Assembly: GCF_002272015.1 (NCBI RefSeq)
Contig: NZ_NPBY01000047.1
Coordinates: forward strand, 35,182-99,181
Direction: 5' to 3'
Length of the DNA stretch: 64,000 nucleotides
DNA from: Paenibacillus campinasensis
GTDB lineage: Bacteria; Bacillota; Bacilli; Paenibacillales; Paenibacillaceae
The notes beneath the pieces were generated by a model, which saw only the letters and a program-made list of their open reading frames with translations, was not told where the DNA came from and did no database searches. A program made the position numbers and the translations under genes. Of this stretch, positions 1 through 9,792 are shown piece by piece; position 1 is the first letter of the stretch, and every line of letters begins with the position of its first letter.

Positions 1-1
1 A

Positions 2-2257
2 TTTTTGCACCGGACCTTCGTAGGGGCCAAGCGTTTCTCCGTCGAGGGGAATGAAGCGCTTGTTCCGCTGCTGGATGAGATTGTGCGTGAACTGGCCGAG
101 GTGGATGTGGATTCGATCTTGATCGGCATGGCTCACCGCGGACGTCTGAATGTGCTGGCTCACGTGCTGGGCAAGGACTATCGCAAAATTTTCTCCGAAT
201 TCATGCATTCGCCGAACAAACATCTGGTGCCGTCGGAAGGCTCGATGGGCATCAACTATGGCTGGACCGGCGATGTGAAATACCATCTTGGCGCAGACCG
301 TTTCCTGAAGAAGGGCGAAGGGCATGATGTCCGCATTACGCTTGCGAACAACCCGAGCCACCTGGAATATGTTAATCCGGTCGTAGAAGGCTTCGCCCGG
401 GCGGCGCAAGAGGATCGGAGCCAGCCGGGATATCCGAAGCAGGATGTCAACAAGGCGGCAAGCATCCAGATTCACGGCGATTCGGCCTTCCCTGGCGAAG
501 GCGTTGTTGCCGAGACGTTGAACTTTAACAAGCTGCCAGGCTACCGGACCGGGGGAGCAATTCACATCATCGTGAATAACCGGATCGGATTTACAACGGA
601 AGGCAAGGATTCCCGTTCTACCCACTATGCCAGCGACTTGGCTAAAGGGTACGAGATTCCGATCATTCATGTGAATGCGGATGATCCGGAGGCTTGCATT
701 GCCGTTGCGCGACTGGCAAGTGAATATCGCAATAAATTCAAGAAGAGCATTCTGATCGATCTCGTCGGCTACCGCAAGTACGGTCACAACGAAACCGATG
801 ATCCGGAAACGACACAGCCGCTGATCTATCAGAAAGTGAAAACTCATCCGACGGTCAGCACCATTTATATGAAGAAACTGGTGAATGAGCAGGCGCTGAG
901 CCAGGAAGAAGTGGATCAGCTAAAGGACCAGGTTGTTCAAGTACTGAAGGATGCATACGACAATGTGAAGTCGAAGGAGCTCTCGGATTCCGCTCTGCTC
1001 GAACTGAACGCCAGCGACGGCAAGAGCCGTCCGGAGCCAGCCACGAACATCTCGGCTGAAAGCTTGCGCGGAATCAACCGTGAGCTGCTGAAATGGCCGG
1101 AAGGCTTCACGGTGTATCCGAAGCTGAAGCGGATTCTGGAACGGCGCAGCGGCGCCCTGAATGAAGGCGAGAAGGTGGACTGGGGGCATGCGGAAACGCT
1201 GGCTTTCGCCACCATCCTGTCCGAAGGCAAGCCGATCCGGATTACGGGCCAGGACGCGGAGCGCGCGACCTTCGCGCACCGGAATCTGGTGCTTCATGAT
1301 TCGGTGAACGGCAGCACCTTCTGCCCGCTGCACCGTCTGCCGCAGGCGAAGGCATCGTTTGCCATTCACAACAGCCCGCTGACGGAAGAGGCGGTTCTCG
1401 GATTCGAGTATGGCTACAATGTGTACTCACCGGAGACCTTGGTCATTTGGGAAGCCCAGTACGGCGACTTCGTCAACTGCGCCCAGGTTATCATTGACCA
1501 GTTCATCTCTGCGGGACGTTCGAAGTGGAGACAGAAATCGAGCCTGGTCATGCTGCTCCCTCACGGCTATGAAGGTAATGGCCCGGAGCACTCCAGTGCG
1601 AGATTGGAGCGTTTCCTGCAGCTGAGCGGCGAGGATAACTGGGTTGTTGCGAATTTGTCGAGCGCGGCTCAATATTTCCACCTGCTTCGCCGTCAGGCTG
1701 CCATCACGAATACAGAGGACGCTCGTCCGCTTGTGCTGATGGCACCGAAAAGTTTGATCCGCAACCCGCGGGTGGCATCGCCGGTCCATGCCTTCAGTGA
1801 AGGCGGCTTCCAGAAGGTGTTGGAGCAGCCGGGACTTGGCAATAATCCGAAAAAGGTAGAGCGTCTGATTCTGTGCTCCGGGAAAGTGGCAATCGATCTG
1901 GAGGATGCGCTGGATAAACAGAAGGATGAAGATCAGTCCTGGCTTCATATTCTGCGGGTAGAGCAGCTGTATCCGTTCCCGAAAGAGGAGATTTCCCGCG
2001 TGCTGCAGAAGTTCCCGAATCTGAAGGAAATTCTGTGGGTTCAGGAAGAGCCTCAGAATATGGGTTCATGGTTCTTCATGGAGCCGAGAATTCGCGAAAT
2101 TGCGCCTCAGGGAGTCGAAGTCCGCTATAACGGACGTCCGGAGCGCTCCAGTCCTGCGAGCGGCTATCAGGATGTGCATGCATACGAGCAACAGACGATC
2201 ATTTCTTTTGCCCTTAATCGAAAAACCATTAATCAACAGATCTCATTGGGGAGGTAG
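2..2257 (+). CDS. sucA: 2-oxoglutarate dehydrogenase E1 component, 5' end cut off
   Basis: Thiamine-diphosphate-dependent E1 subunit that decarboxylates 2-oxoglutarate and passes the succinyl group to the E2 lipoyl domain in the TCA cycle. The reading frame is open at the left edge (TTT TTG CAC CGG...), so the true start lies outside the window. About 751 residues are visible; family members are about 930-960, so roughly 190 N-terminal residues are missing. Visible landmarks are [10 protein letters not shown] near the cut end, the ThDP/metal-binding stretch [16 protein letters not shown] near residue 160, [11 protein letters not shown], a transketolase-type central domain after about residue 390, and the C-terminal EEPQNMGSW motif. 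The E2 gene begins 5 bp after its stop, so the two are one operon. The family assignment is secure. Bacillus calls this gene odhA. Confidence 0.96.
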   Translation, partial: FLHRTFVGAKRFSVEGNEALVPLLDEIVRELAEVDVDSILIGMAHRGRLNVLAHVLGKDYRKIFSEFMHSPNKHLVPSEGSMGINYGWTGDVKYHLGADRFLKKGEGHDVRITLANNPSHLEYVNPVVEGFARAAQEDRSQPGYPKQDVNKAASIQIHGDSAFPGEGVVAETLNFNKLPGYRTGGAIHIIVNNRIGFTTEGKDSRSTHYASDLAKGYEIPIIHVNADDPEACIAVARLASEYRNKFKKSILIDLVGYRKYGHNETDDPETTQPLIYQKVKTHPTVSTIYMKKLVNEQALSQEEVDQLKDQVVQVLKDAYDNVKSKELSDSALLELNASDGKSRPEPATNISAESLRGINRELLKWPEGFTVYPKLKRILERRSGALNEGEKVDWGHAETLAFATILSEGKPIRITGQDAERATFAHRNLVLHDSVNGSTFCPLHRLPQAKASFAIHNSPLTEEAVLGFEYGYNVYSPETLVIWEAQYGDFVNCAQVIIDQFISAGRSKWRQKSSLVMLLPHGYEGNGPEHSSARLERFLQLSGEDNWVVANLSSAAQYFHLLRRQAAITNTEDARPLVLMAPKSLIRNPRVASPVHAFSEGGFQKVLEQPGLGNNPKKVERLILCSGKVAIDLEDALDKQKDEDQSWLHILRVEQLYPFPKEEISRVLQKFPNLKEILWVQEEPQNMGSWFFMEPRIREIAPQGVEVRYNGRPERSSPASGYQDVHAYEQQTIISFALNRKTINQQISLGR

Positions 2258-2262
2258 CGGCT

Positions 2263-3525
2263 GTGAGCGAAATTACTGTACCAGCTATGGGCGAGTCCAT
2301 CACCGAAGGAACGATATTTAAATGGCATGTCAAAGAAGGAGATGCTGTAAGTGTCGGTGATGTGCTGCTCGAGTTAGAAACGGATAAGGTCAATCTGGAA
2401 ATCAGCGCGGAAGCGGAAGGGGTTGTGGAGAAAATCCTTCGTCAGGAAGGTGAGAATGTCACCATTGGCGAAGTGATTGGACAAATCGCTGCGCAAGAAG
2501 GCGTAACGAAGTCGGCTCCGGCTCCGAAGGCAGAGGAGCCAGCTCCGGCGAAGTCAGAGGCTGCTCCGGCAGCGGAAGCTGTGAAACCACCAGCGCCGGC
2601 ACCGGTGGACAGCGGAGATGCTTCAGGCACAACCGCTTCGCCTTCGGCACGCAAGCTTGCACGCGAGCGCGGGATTGATCTGGAACAGGTACAGGGCCGC
2701 GACCCGATCGGTCGCATCTATCATGATGACGTGAAGAACCATCAAGCGGGTGAAGCCAGCGCATCGAAGCCGGCTTCCCCGGCTGCGGCAGCCCCAGCTC
2801 CTGCTGCTCCTGCCGAATTCACCAAGCCTGTTGAGCGTGTCAGAATGTCGCGCCGCCGTCAGACGATTGCCAATCGTCTGGTCGAGGCCCAGCATACGGC
2901 AGCGATGCTTACTACCTTTAACGAAGTTGACATGAGCGCCATTCTGGATCTCCGCAAACGGAGAAAGGATTCGTTCAAAGAGAAGTTTGAAGTCAACCTC
3001 GGCTTTATGTCCTTCTTCACTAAAGCGGTAGTGGGCGCGCTGAAGAAATTCCCGCTGTTGAACGCGGAAATCGACGGCGAAGATATTATTGTGAAGAAGT
3101 TCTATGATATCGGTATTGCCGTCTCGGCGAAGGAAGGTCTTGTGGTGCCGGTCGTGCGTGATGCGGATCGCCTTGGCTTTGCAGAGATTGAGAAAGAGAT
3201 CGTGAATCTGGCAGGCAAAGCCCGCAACAACTCGCTGTCGCTGTCCGAGCTTCAAGGCGGCACGTTCACGATTACGAACGGCGGCGTGTTCGGATCGCTG
3301 CTCTCGACACCAATTCTGAATACCCCGCAGGTCGGTATTCTCGGGATGCACAAAATCCAGCTGCGTCCGGTTGCCATTGACGAGGAGCGGATGGAAAACC
3401 GTCCGATGATGTACATTGCCTTGTCTTATGACCACCGGATTGTAGATGGTGCTGAGGCTGTAAGCTTCCTTGTCACCGTCAAACAGCTTCTGGAAGATCC
3501 GGAATCGCTGCTGCTGGAAGGGTAA
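2263..3525 (+). CDS. sucB: Dihydrolipoamide succinyltransferase, E2 of 2-oxoglutarate dehydrogenase
   Basis: Core acyltransferase of the 2-oxoglutarate dehydrogenase complex; it moves succinyl from lipoyl-lysine to CoA. The 420-aa protein starts at GTG, 8-9 nt after GGGGAGG. Domains in order: one lipoyl domain (residues 1-77, lipoylated Lys42 in ETDKVNLE), an Ala/Pro-rich hinge (about 80-125), the peripheral-subunit-binding domain (about 126-157, [14 protein letters not shown]), a second Ala/Pro hinge, and the catalytic domain (about 190-420) with the HxxxDG motif in [11 protein letters not shown] near residue 392. Length and order match the family. It follows sucA by 5 bp and a strong terminator comes next, so the operon ends here; the E3 gene is not in the window. 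Confidence 0.97.
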   Translation: MSEITVPAMGESITEGTIFKWHVKEGDAVSVGDVLLELETDKVNLEISAEAEGVVEKILRQEGENVTIGEVIGQIAAQEGVTKSAPAPKAEEPAPAKSEAAPAAEAVKPPAPAPVDSGDASGTTASPSARKLARERGIDLEQVQGRDPIGRIYHDDVKNHQAGEASASKPASPAAAAPAPAAPAEFTKPVERVRMSRRRQTIANRLVEAQHTAAMLTTFNEVDMSAILDLRKRRKDSFKEKFEVNLGFMSFFTKAVVGALKKFPLLNAEIDGEDIIVKKFYDIGIAVSAKEGLVVPVVRDADRLGFAEIEKEIVNLAGKARNNSLSLSELQGGTFTITNGGVFGSLLSTPILNTPQVGILGMHKIQLRPVAIDEERMENRPMMYIALSYDHRIVDGAEAVSFLVTVKQLLEDPESLLLEG

Positions 3526-3553
3526 GCAAGGATCGAACTTGTGCGAACATAAC

Positions 3554-3593
3554 AAAGGCAGGTCTATGGATTTCCATAGCACCTGCCTTTTTT
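3554..3593 (+). terminator. Rho-independent terminator of sucAB
   Basis: AAAGGCAGGT-CTATGGA pairs with TCCATAG-CACCTGCCTTT across a 2-nt loop with one bulged base, followed by TTTTTT. It sits 28 bp after the sucB stop. Confidence 0.92.
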
Positions 3594-3672
3594 GTGCTGC
3601 ACTCCAGCCAGCTCCGGTTGTTTCTCCTATGCGTATTTGCAGGAGGGGTTGCCAGAGAGGTCGGCCGGGAGC

Positions 3673-3846
3673 TTAGCGGGACTTTTCTTTACTCTTGGTC
3701 TTCTGCGGCTCGAGGTCGCGAGGATTCCAGTTCTCCGCCTGGGGCTCCACGTCCTGATGCTTATTTACCTTATCCCGCTGCTCCTGCGAATCATTATCCG
3801 TATATTGACGATTTCTGGCTTCATCACTGCTTGGTTGCTTCATCAT
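3673..3846 (-). CDS. Small hydrophilic hypothetical protein (57 aa)
   Basis: A 57-residue, very polar protein beginning MMKQPSSDEARN and rich in Gln, Asn, Asp, Glu and Lys, with no hydrophobic segment and no recognised domain. The support for it being a gene is the start: AAGGAGG lies 5-8 nt upstream of the ATG pair, which is unlikely in a random frame. It is transcribed against sucAB and away from the lactonase gene. Composition resembles the small disordered proteins common in spore formers, but nothing shows a function. The frame extends 26 codons upstream, but that part is hydrophobic and has no ribosome binding site. Confidence 0.6.
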   Translation of the reverse strand: MMKQPSSDEARNRQYTDNDSQEQRDKVNKHQDVEPQAENWNPRDLEPQKTKSKEKSR

Positions 3847-4010
3847 ACATACCTCCTTCAGGATGATGTAGAGTATACATACCCGGTTCCACGAAAAATA
3901 AACGGGAGCAAGGCAGCTTAGCATTTGATTTTCGATGGGGTTATCGTTAACATGGAATTTAAAGGTTTAACATATCTCATTGCACGGATGGATGAGAAAG
4001 GAGATACATA

Positions 4011-5090
4011 ATGACGATTTCAAATTCACATCAAACCTTATTGTTTACCGGATCCTATGCCGAGAAGGACAGCCCGGGGATCGGGGTGTATCAGTTCCAC
4101 CAGGAGCGCGGGGAATTAAAGCTGCTGGACGAGGCATCCGGCATTAAAAATCCGACTTTTCTGAATGTGGATATTTCTGCGCGCCGATTGTATGCCATTG
4201 GCGAAATTTCGGTACAGGGTCAGAAGGCGGCTGAAATTGTAACGTTTGCGGTCGATCCGGAGCTTGGGAAGCTGCAGGAGCTCAGCCGGGTACAAAGTGT
4301 CAGCAGTTCAACCTGCCATATCCAGCGGGATGCAGAGAGCAAATTTCTAATTGTATCGAGTTATCATGGCGGCTTGATCGGGCTTCATGCCATCCAGGAT
4401 GACGGCACTCCGGGGCCGCTTCTGGATGAGAAGCGTCATGCGGAGCTTGTGCAGGTCGCGGACGGACAGCAGCCGCGGGCACATTCCGCCTTTTACAGTC
4501 CGGATGAGCAGTACCTGTTTGTGCAGGACCTCGGTTTGGACAAAATTATGGCTTATACGGTGGATGCCGATGCAAAGAAGCTGAGCTTCCACGGAGAAAC
4601 CCAGCTGGCACAGGGGGCCGGACCACGGCATTTGACCTTTCATCCGCGCGGGGTCTATGCTTATGTCATCAATGAGCTTGACTCCACTGTAACGGTGCTG
4701 CGATACAACCGTGATCAGGGAAGTCTGGAAACGGTGGAGACGGTATCCACATTGCCGCCCGATTATGAAGGCGAGAGCTACTGTGCCGAGATTGCTATAT
4801 CAACGGACGGGAAGACGCTGTATGGCTCCAATCGGGGACATGACAGCATCGTTGTGTATCGGGTTGACCAGAACACAGGCAAGCTGACTCCGCTGCAATA
4901 TATGCCGACCGGGGGAGGGCATCCAAGGCATTTCAGCTTGATGCCTGGCGGCAAATTTCTGGTGGCTGCGAACCGTGATGGCAACAATCTGGTGCTGTTC
5001 ACTGTTAATCCGGATGACGGATTGCTCGCTCCGAGCGGGCATACGGTTACCCGGGACAAGCCGGTATGTGTGAAGCCGGTCGTATTTTAA
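4011..5090 (+). CDS. Lactonase family protein, 6-phosphogluconolactonase type (beta-propeller)
   Basis: A 359-aa cytosolic protein of the seven-bladed beta-propeller lactonase family (YbhE/Pgl type), whose members hydrolyse 6-phosphogluconolactone to 6-phosphogluconate in the pentose phosphate pathway. Family features seen: N-terminal LLFTGSYAEKDSPGIGVYQF, the blade motif AGPRHLTFHPRGVYAYVINELDSTV near residue 200, and GGGHPRHFSLMPGGKFLVAANRDGNNLVLF in the last third. AAAGGAG stands 7 nt before the ATG. It is monocistronic, closed by a hairpin at 5117-5157. Family confidence is high; the exact lactone substrate is inferred, because some members act on other sugar lactones. Confidence 0.85.
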   Translation: MTISNSHQTLLFTGSYAEKDSPGIGVYQFHQERGELKLLDEASGIKNPTFLNVDISARRLYAIGEISVQGQKAAEIVTFAVDPELGKLQELSRVQSVSSSTCHIQRDAESKFLIVSSYHGGLIGLHAIQDDGTPGPLLDEKRHAELVQVADGQQPRAHSAFYSPDEQYLFVQDLGLDKIMAYTVDADAKKLSFHGETQLAQGAGPRHLTFHPRGVYAYVINELDSTVTVLRYNRDQGSLETVETVSTLPPDYEGESYCAEIAISTDGKTLYGSNRGHDSIVVYRVDQNTGKLTPLQYMPTGGGHPRHFSLMPGGKFLVAANRDGNNLVLFTVNPDDGLLAPSGHTVTRDKPVCVKPVVF

Positions 5091-5116
5091 CCAACCGAAT
5101 GATGCGTTCTTCATCA

Positions 5117-5157
5117 GGAGCTGTTCTGCATGCTGTACTTGCAGAGCAGCTTCTTTT
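5117..5157 (+). terminator. Likely Rho-independent terminator after the lactonase gene
   Basis: AGCTGTTCTGCA pairs with TGCAGAGCAGCT (one mismatch, about 9-nt loop), followed by TCTTTTTCC. Confidence 0.7.
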
Positions 5158-5252
5158 TCCTCGCTTATCGCAGCAGGAACACGATTCAGAGCGGAAGCGA
5201 ACGGGTTATGTTATAAACAGAGCAAGCGAACTTTAGAAGGGGGTGGCACTTG

Positions 5253-6038
5253 ATGCACAAACGATTGAATGGTAAAGTCGCAGTCATTACAGGAGCCGGG
5301 TCCGGGATCGGTCGTGCCGCAGCCCTTCTGATGGCAGAGCATGGAGCCAAGGTGCTGCTGATCGACAAGGAAACTGAAGGCATTCAGAAGGTCCGCAGCC
5401 TAATCGAGGAGGCGGGCGGCGAGGCGTTAACGGGTCAATGCGATATTTCCGATGGAGCCGCGGTGTCTGAATGCTTGCAGCTGGCTGCCAGAGAATGGGG
5501 CGTCATCGATATTGTGTTTGCCAATGCAGGGATTAACGGCGTGATCGCGCCGATCGAGACGATGGAGGACGAAGAATGGGATGCCACCATGAACACGAAT
5601 CTGCGGGGCACCTTTCTTACTGTCAAGCATGCGATTCCTCACTTGAAATCAAGAGGCGGGAGCATCATCATCACCAGCTCGATCAACGGCAACCGCGTAT
5701 TCACCAACTTTGGCTTCTCTGCCTACAGCACAACCAAGGCGGGGCAGGTTGCTTTCATGAAGATGGCTGCGCTCGAGCTCGCCCGTTACAAAATTCGTGT
5801 CAACGCGATCTGTCCGGGCGCCATCAGCACGAACATTAGCGCCAATACGTTGATCAAGCCGGAGGTGAAGGAGATCCGGGTTCCGATTGAGTATCCCGAA
5901 GGCGATCAGCCGCTCGCCCACGGTCCGGGACAGCCGTCCCAGGTTGCGAAACTGGTGCTGTTCCTGGCTTCGGATGATTCCGATCATATTACCGGCTCGG
6001 AAATCTATGTGGATGGGGCTGAATCGCTGATCCATTAG
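5253..6038 (+). CDS. SDR family NAD(P)-dependent oxidoreductase
   Basis: Classical short-chain dehydrogenase/reductase of 261 aa that oxidises or reduces an unknown alcohol/carbonyl substrate with NAD(P). The Rossmann glycine motif is TGAGSGIG (residues 13-20), NAG is at 91-93, and the catalytic Ser142/143, Tyr158 and Lys162 (AYSTTKAG) are all present. The C-terminal TGSEIYVDGAESL is usual for the family. Asp38 at the end of strand beta2 (LLIDKE) favours NAD(H). The ATG lies about 9 nt after AGAAGGGGG; an in-frame TTG one codon earlier is possible. It stands alone in its transcription unit, so the substrate cannot be read from context. Confidence 0.9.
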   Translation: MHKRLNGKVAVITGAGSGIGRAAALLMAEHGAKVLLIDKETEGIQKVRSLIEEAGGEALTGQCDISDGAAVSECLQLAAREWGVIDIVFANAGINGVIAPIETMEDEEWDATMNTNLRGTFLTVKHAIPHLKSRGGSIIITSSINGNRVFTNFGFSAYSTTKAGQVAFMKMAALELARYKIRVNAICPGAISTNISANTLIKPEVKEIRVPIEYPEGDQPLAHGPGQPSQVAKLVLFLASDDSDHITGSEIYVDGAESLIH

Positions 6039-6127
6039 TCGGACTGCGAGGCTTCCGGATTTGACAAATCACCGCAAGTTCCCCATAATGAATTCATATT
6101 TTTATATAGAGGATTGTGGTGATCAGG

Positions 6128-6373
6128 ATGGGCATTGTCGTGGTCGAGATCTGCGACAGCAACTTGATGAGTGCTTTGGAGCTGGAGCATTTGGAGGACT
6201 TGTATCCCGAAATCGCAGTCCTGCGCGCGGATTGCATGAATCTGTGCGGCCTGTGCAAGCTGCGTCCCTACGCGCTCGTCAACGGGAAGCGTGTATTTGG
6301 TAAATCGACCGAAGAATGCATCGAGAAGATCAAGGCAGCGATTGAAGAAGAGCTGGCGGTCTACGGTATGTAA
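6128..6373 (+). CDS. DUF1450 family protein (YuzB-like)
   Basis: A small 81-aa protein related to Bacillus YuzB (DUF1450). Four cysteines (C9 in VEICDSN, then C36, C40 and C43 in ADCMNLCGLCKLRPYALVNG) and the hydrophobic ALVNGKRVFG stretch match the family. The spacing resembles a thioredoxin-like or metal-binding fold; the biochemical role is unknown. GGTGAT, which can pair with the 16S 3' end, lies 4 nt before this ATG. In-frame GTG codons at 6116 and 6119, preceded by AGAGG, are alternative starts. It lies between the SDR gene and the oppositely oriented trhO. Confidence 0.8.
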   Translation: MGIVVVEICDSNLMSALELEHLEDLYPEIAVLRADCMNLCGLCKLRPYALVNGKRVFGKSTEECIEKIKAAIEEELAVYGM

Positions 6374-6470
6374 GTATTCCGGAAGGAATGTGTCATAGAT
6401 GAGGAAGAGGGGCCGTGTGCGTCAAGCTAGTGACGCTTGCGGCTTCTTTTCTTATGCACATGGCCAATAA

Positions 6471-6517
6471 AGTAAAAAAATGCGAGAACACGGAACGATC
6501 GTCCGTATCTCGCATAA
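6471..6517 (-). terminator. Rho-independent terminator of trhO
   Basis: Read on the minus strand, TGCGAGATACGGA pairs with TCCGTGTTCTCGCA around ACGATCG with one mismatch, followed by TTTTTTTAC. Confidence 0.85.
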
Positions 6518-6545
6518 TATTGGCGTTACCGTTAGCTTCTGCCGA

Positions 6546-7448
6546 TCAGGAGGCGTTGTGGCCTGCCAACACAATCTCCTCGCATTCCTTGGAGCAGCAG
6601 GCATGATGCAGCTCTTCGCACTCCTCGCAGCAGATGTGCTGAAGATGGCAGGCATCGTTGTCACAGTTGATGTAGCGGTCTTCCGGTTTGCCGCAGTGAT
6701 GGCATTTGCCTACAATGACATCCTCGTCAGTCTGGTTGATCGGAACCGAGATCCGCTCGTCGAACACATAGCATTTCCCGTCGAACAGGCGTCCCTGCAC
6801 CTCAGGGTCCTTGCCGTAGGTGACGATGCCCCCGTCAAGCTGGGCCACGTCCTGAAAGCCTTCCTTGATCATGAAGCCGGTCAGCTTCTCGCAGCGAATG
6901 CCGCCCGTGCAGTAGGTGAGGATCGTTTTGTCCTTGTGTTCGCTCAGGTTTTCCCGAATCCACTCCGGAAACTCGCGGAACGACTGTACATCCGGACGAA
7001 TCGCATTGCGGAAGTGTCCGATATCATACTCATAGTCATTGCGGCCGTCAAGCACGATGACGTCATCGCGCTGCAAATATTCGTAGAACTCCTTCGGCGC
7101 CAAGCGCTTGCCGCTGATTTCGTTCGGATCGAGCTCGTCCTCCACACGGAATGTGACCAGCTCCTGACGGTGACGGACGAACATTTTGCGGAAAGCGTGG
7201 CCTTCCGAAGGATCGACTTTAAATACCATGTCAGCAAACAGCGGGTTTGCTTTCATGTCGCGCATATACTGCTCGGTCTGCTCGATGGTGCCGGACACGG
7301 TGCCGTTAATGCCCTCGGAGGCGACGAGAATACGGCCTTTAAGCCCGAGTTCCTTGCAGTATTGAAGATGCTCATCCTTGAACGCTTCCGGATCGGGGAT
7401 GTGCACGAATTTATAGTACAGAAGAATATGGTACGATTGTTCAGCCAT
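6546..7448 (-). CDS. trhO: tRNA uridine(34) hydroxylase, rhodanese family (TrhO)
   Basis: A 300-aa member of the UPF0176/YbfQ-YceA rhodanese family. E. coli TrhO uses O2 to form 5-hydroxyuridine at the wobble position of tRNA. The N-terminal acylphosphatase-like half (1-100) contains [13 protein letters not shown]; the rhodanese domain (about 110-205) carries the active-site loop [13 protein letters not shown] with Cys180 and Cys186. The tail has many cysteines ([28 protein letters not shown]), suggesting a zinc site seen in the Bacillus-type subgroup. The ATG lies 8 nt after AGGTGG; a GTG four codons upstream is in frame but badly placed. Its terminator is at 6471-6517. Confidence 0.9.
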   Translation of the reverse strand: MAEQSYHILLYYKFVHIPDPEAFKDEHLQYCKELGLKGRILVASEGINGTVSGTIEQTEQYMRDMKANPLFADMVFKVDPSEGHAFRKMFVRHRQELVTFRVEDELDPNEISGKRLAPKEFYEYLQRDDVIVLDGRNDYEYDIGHFRNAIRPDVQSFREFPEWIRENLSEHKDKTILTYCTGGIRCEKLTGFMIKEGFQDVAQLDGGIVTYGKDPEVQGRLFDGKCYVFDERISVPINQTDEDVIVGKCHHCGKPEDRYINCDNDACHLQHICCEECEELHHACCSKECEEIVLAGHNAS

Positions 7449-7586
7449 GGTTTTTACCACCTATTCTATATTGGAAATTACTCATTGGATTGAAAATTAG
7501 GTATACTTATAGAATTGTAGTGAATTGAGCCCACTTAGTCAATTTAAATGTATAGAAAGTTTGTCATCATTTGCCGGAAATCCGGA

Positions 7587-7614
7587 TTGACGAAACGGGG
7601 GAGCAGCATATAAT
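7587..7614 (+). promoter_or_regulatory. SigA-type promoter of the TrpXYZ-like ABC operon
   Basis: TTGACG (-35) and TATAAT (-10) are separated by 16 bp, about 145 bp upstream of the substrate-binding protein gene. No T-box, SAM or other riboswitch core was recognised in the long leader; a weak hairpin (AAAAGCG/CGCTTTT, 7686-7712) without a U-run lies in it. Confidence 0.7.
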
Positions 7615-7639
7615 ATATTCATAATAGACCGTTGTTCAA

Positions 7640-7658
7640 ATTGTTCAATTGGAACAAT
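7640..7658 (+). promoter_or_regulatory. Inverted repeat, possible operator
   Basis: ATTGTTC-AATTG-GAACAAT is a 7-bp inverted repeat 25 bp downstream of the -10 box, where a bound repressor would block transcription. TTGTTCAA also occurs as a direct repeat at 7632-7648. The binding protein is unknown. Confidence 0.4.
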
Positions 7659-7758
7659 ATTTATTTTTACTTTAATGCTTTTTCCGGTAAAAGCGGGGAA
7701 GCGTTGTCGCTTTTAGTCGAAACGAACGGTTTATCAAGTAGAGAGAGGGGTTATTCTT

Positions 7759-8808
7759 TTGAAGAGAAAAATGTGGCTGTCCATGGCCTTGTCCGCATTG
7801 CTGCTGGTCGCGGCAGGCTGCGGCAACAATAGCAATAATACAGAGCCGAGCGAAACGCCGGGCACCGGTTCCGGTGAACAGGCGGAGACAACATCCTACA
7901 GCATTGCCTTTTCCCAGTATGTAGAGCATCCGTCGCTAGACGCGACAAGAGAGGGGATTCTGGCGGCGCTGAAGGAAGCTGGTATTTCCGAAGAAGACAA
8001 CACATTGAGCATTGACTATAACAATGCACAAGGCGATCCGGGCAACAACTTGTCCATCGGCCAGAAGCTGGGAAATACGAAAGCGGATCTCGTCATTGCG
8101 ATTGCAACGCCTTCCGCGCAAGCTGTGGCCGAGAACGTGAAGGAGAAGCCGATTCTGTTTGCAGCCGTTACTGATCCGCTTGATTCCAAGCTGGTCAATG
8201 ACCTGAAGCAGCCTGGCGGCAATATTTCCGGAGCTTCGGACACGAACCCTGAAGCTACGAAGCAGCTGATGGGCTTTGTGAGCTCCCATTTCCCGGATGT
8301 GAAGACCGTGGGTCTGATCATTAATGAAGGCGAACCGAATGCAGTCGTGATGGCAAGAACGGCTGAAGAGGCGCTCAGCGAGCATGGGATTGAAATGGTG
8401 AAAGCCGCTGTCACGAATACGTCGGAAGTAAAGCAGGCCGCTGAATCGCTCGTAGGCAAGGTAGATGCGTTCTTTATTACCCTTGATAACAATGTTGTCA
8501 GTGGTGTGGATACGATTATCGAAACAGCCAAAGCCAACCAGATCCCGTTCTTCTCCAGTGACCGTGACACGGTGGAGAAGGGAGCCTTCGCGACTGTCGG
8601 CTTCAAATACTACGATCATGGTTATCAAGTAGGCCAGATGGCGGTTGAAATTTTGAAGGATGGCAAAAATCCGGGCGAGATGGAAATTACCGTACCGGAT
8701 AAGCTGGATCTGATCCTGAACCTTGGGGCTGCGGCTGATTATGGCATTGAAGTGACCGATGCCATGAAAGAGGAAGTTAAAGATCCGGAAAACAACATCA
8801 TCGAGTAA
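7759..8808 (+). CDS. ABC transporter substrate-binding lipoprotein (TrpX type)
   Basis: A 349-aa exported lipoprotein of the ABC_sub_bind family (PF04392 type), the one linked in streptococci to tryptophan or related aromatic amino acid uptake. The signal peptide ends in the lipobox VAAGC (Cys21), followed by an Asn/Ser/Glu-rich linker (22-45). Family stretches include SYSIAFSQYVEHPSLD, LVIAIATPSAQAV and FAAVTDPLDSKLV. The start is TTG, 8 nt after AGAGGGG; an ATG four codons later is less well placed. It is the first of three genes, with a permease and an ATPase behind it. A hairpin after its stop fits the usual higher expression of the binding protein. The ligand is inferred only loosely. 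Confidence 0.88.
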   Translation: MKRKMWLSMALSALLLVAAGCGNNSNNTEPSETPGTGSGEQAETTSYSIAFSQYVEHPSLDATREGILAALKEAGISEEDNTLSIDYNNAQGDPGNNLSIGQKLGNTKADLVIAIATPSAQAVAENVKEKPILFAAVTDPLDSKLVNDLKQPGGNISGASDTNPEATKQLMGFVSSHFPDVKTVGLIINEGEPNAVVMARTAEEALSEHGIEMVKAAVTNTSEVKQAAESLVGKVDAFFITLDNNVVSGVDTIIETAKANQIPFFSSDRDTVEKGAFATVGFKYYDHGYQVGQMAVEILKDGKNPGEMEITVPDKLDLILNLGAAADYGIEVTDAMKEEVKDPENNIIE

Positions 8809-8812
8809 CGCC

Positions 8813-8840
8813 AAGGCGCGGAGTGAACAGCCCGCGCCTT
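8813..8840 (+). other. Intercistronic hairpin after the binding-protein gene
   Basis: AAGGCGCGG pairs perfectly with CCGCGCCTT over a 10-nt loop, followed by GC TTAA rather than a T-run. It probably protects the 3' end of the upstream message or partly attenuates, giving more binding protein than permease. Confidence 0.6.
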
Positions 8841-8865
8841 GCTTAATGCTGAAGGAGGTCAATAC

Positions 8866-9792
8866 ATGCTGGATTTTCTGAGCCGGCTGGATGGTCCGAT
8901 TGAATTGGGACTGTTATACGCTTTAATGGCGTTAGGAGTATATATTACATTTCGAATTTTGGATTTCCCTGACTTGACGGTCGATGGGAGCTTTACCACA
9001 GGCGGCGCGATTGCCGCAGTCATGATCACTAGCGGGATCAATCCGTGGCTGGCGACCTTGTGTGCGTTTGCCGGAGGGGCGCTTGCCGGGATCTGTACAG
9101 GCCTGTTGCATACGAAAGGGAAGATCAACGGCCTGCTGTCCGGGATCATCATGATGATTGCCCTGTATTCCATCAATATGAGAATCATGGGCAAGCCGAA
9201 CATTTCACTCAGTCAGCAGGACAAAATTTTCGGGTCGATGGACCCGCTCTATGTCATGCTGATCATTGTCATCATCGGCAAGCTGCTGCTGGATGCTTTC
9301 TTCCGGACCGATCTTGGGCTGTCTCTTCGGGCTACAGGAGATAACAAACGGATGATTCGCAGCTTCGGGGCGAACACGGACAATACGACGATTCTCGGAC
9401 TCTGTATCTCCAATGGTCTGGTGGCGCTCTCCGGGGCTGTAGTGGCCCAGCAATCCAGCTTTGCCGACATTGGGTCCGGTATCGGGATGATCGTAATCGG
9501 CCTGGCATCGGTCATTATCGGGGAAGCGATTCTTGGAACAGGCTCGGTATTTCGGACAACGCTGGCCGTTATTTGCGGTTCGATCATTTACCGAATCGTT
9601 GTTGCGGCAGCATATGAAATTCGATGGCTGGAAGCATCGGACCTTAAGCTGATCACAGCCATTATCGTCATCATTGCCCTAGTGGTCCCTACGATCCGGA
9701 AAGCGTTTAAGCAGCGCTCACAAGCGAGAAGGCGAACGATCGAACTGACAAACGCCACGCACGGGCAAACGACAGAAGGGGGGACGCGATAA
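8866..9792 (+). CDS. ABC transporter permease (TrpY type, BPD_transp_2)
   Basis: A 308-aa inner-membrane permease of the branched-chain amino acid/ribose-like superfamily (PF02653 type), the partner of the preceding lipoprotein. At least eight hydrophobic segments are visible. The family stretch DFPDLTVDGSFTTGGA lies near residue 33, and LGLSLRATGDNKRMIRSFGAN near residue 155 is the cytoplasmic loop contacting the ATPase. The ATG is 8 nt after GAAGGAGG; the frame runs upstream to 8839 but without a ribosome site. Its stop overlaps the ATPase start by one base (TAATG), showing translational coupling. Confidence 0.9.
   Translation: MLDFLSRLDGPIELGLLYALMALGVYITFRILDFPDLTVDGSFTTGGAIAAVMITSGINPWLATLCAFAGGALAGICTGLLHTKGKINGLLSGIIMMIALYSINMRIMGKPNISLSQQDKIFGSMDPLYVMLIIVIIGKLLLDAFFRTDLGLSLRATGDNKRMIRSFGANTDNTTILGLCISNGLVALSGAVVAQQSSFADIGSGIGMIVIGLASVIIGEAILGTGSVFRTTLAVICGSIIYRIVVAAAYEIRWLEASDLKLITAIIVIIALVVPTIRKAFKQRSQARRRTIELTNATHGQTTEGGTR

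Noticed and set aside
6480..7493. Long open frame on the plus strand opposite trhO
   Set aside because: It is the complement of the clear TrhO gene, and its product has no recognisable domain.
7500..7758. T-box or riboswitch in the long leader of the TrpXYZ-like operon
   Set aside because: No T-box core (AGGGTGGNACCGCG) or other riboswitch consensus was seen; only a weak hairpin and an inverted repeat are present.
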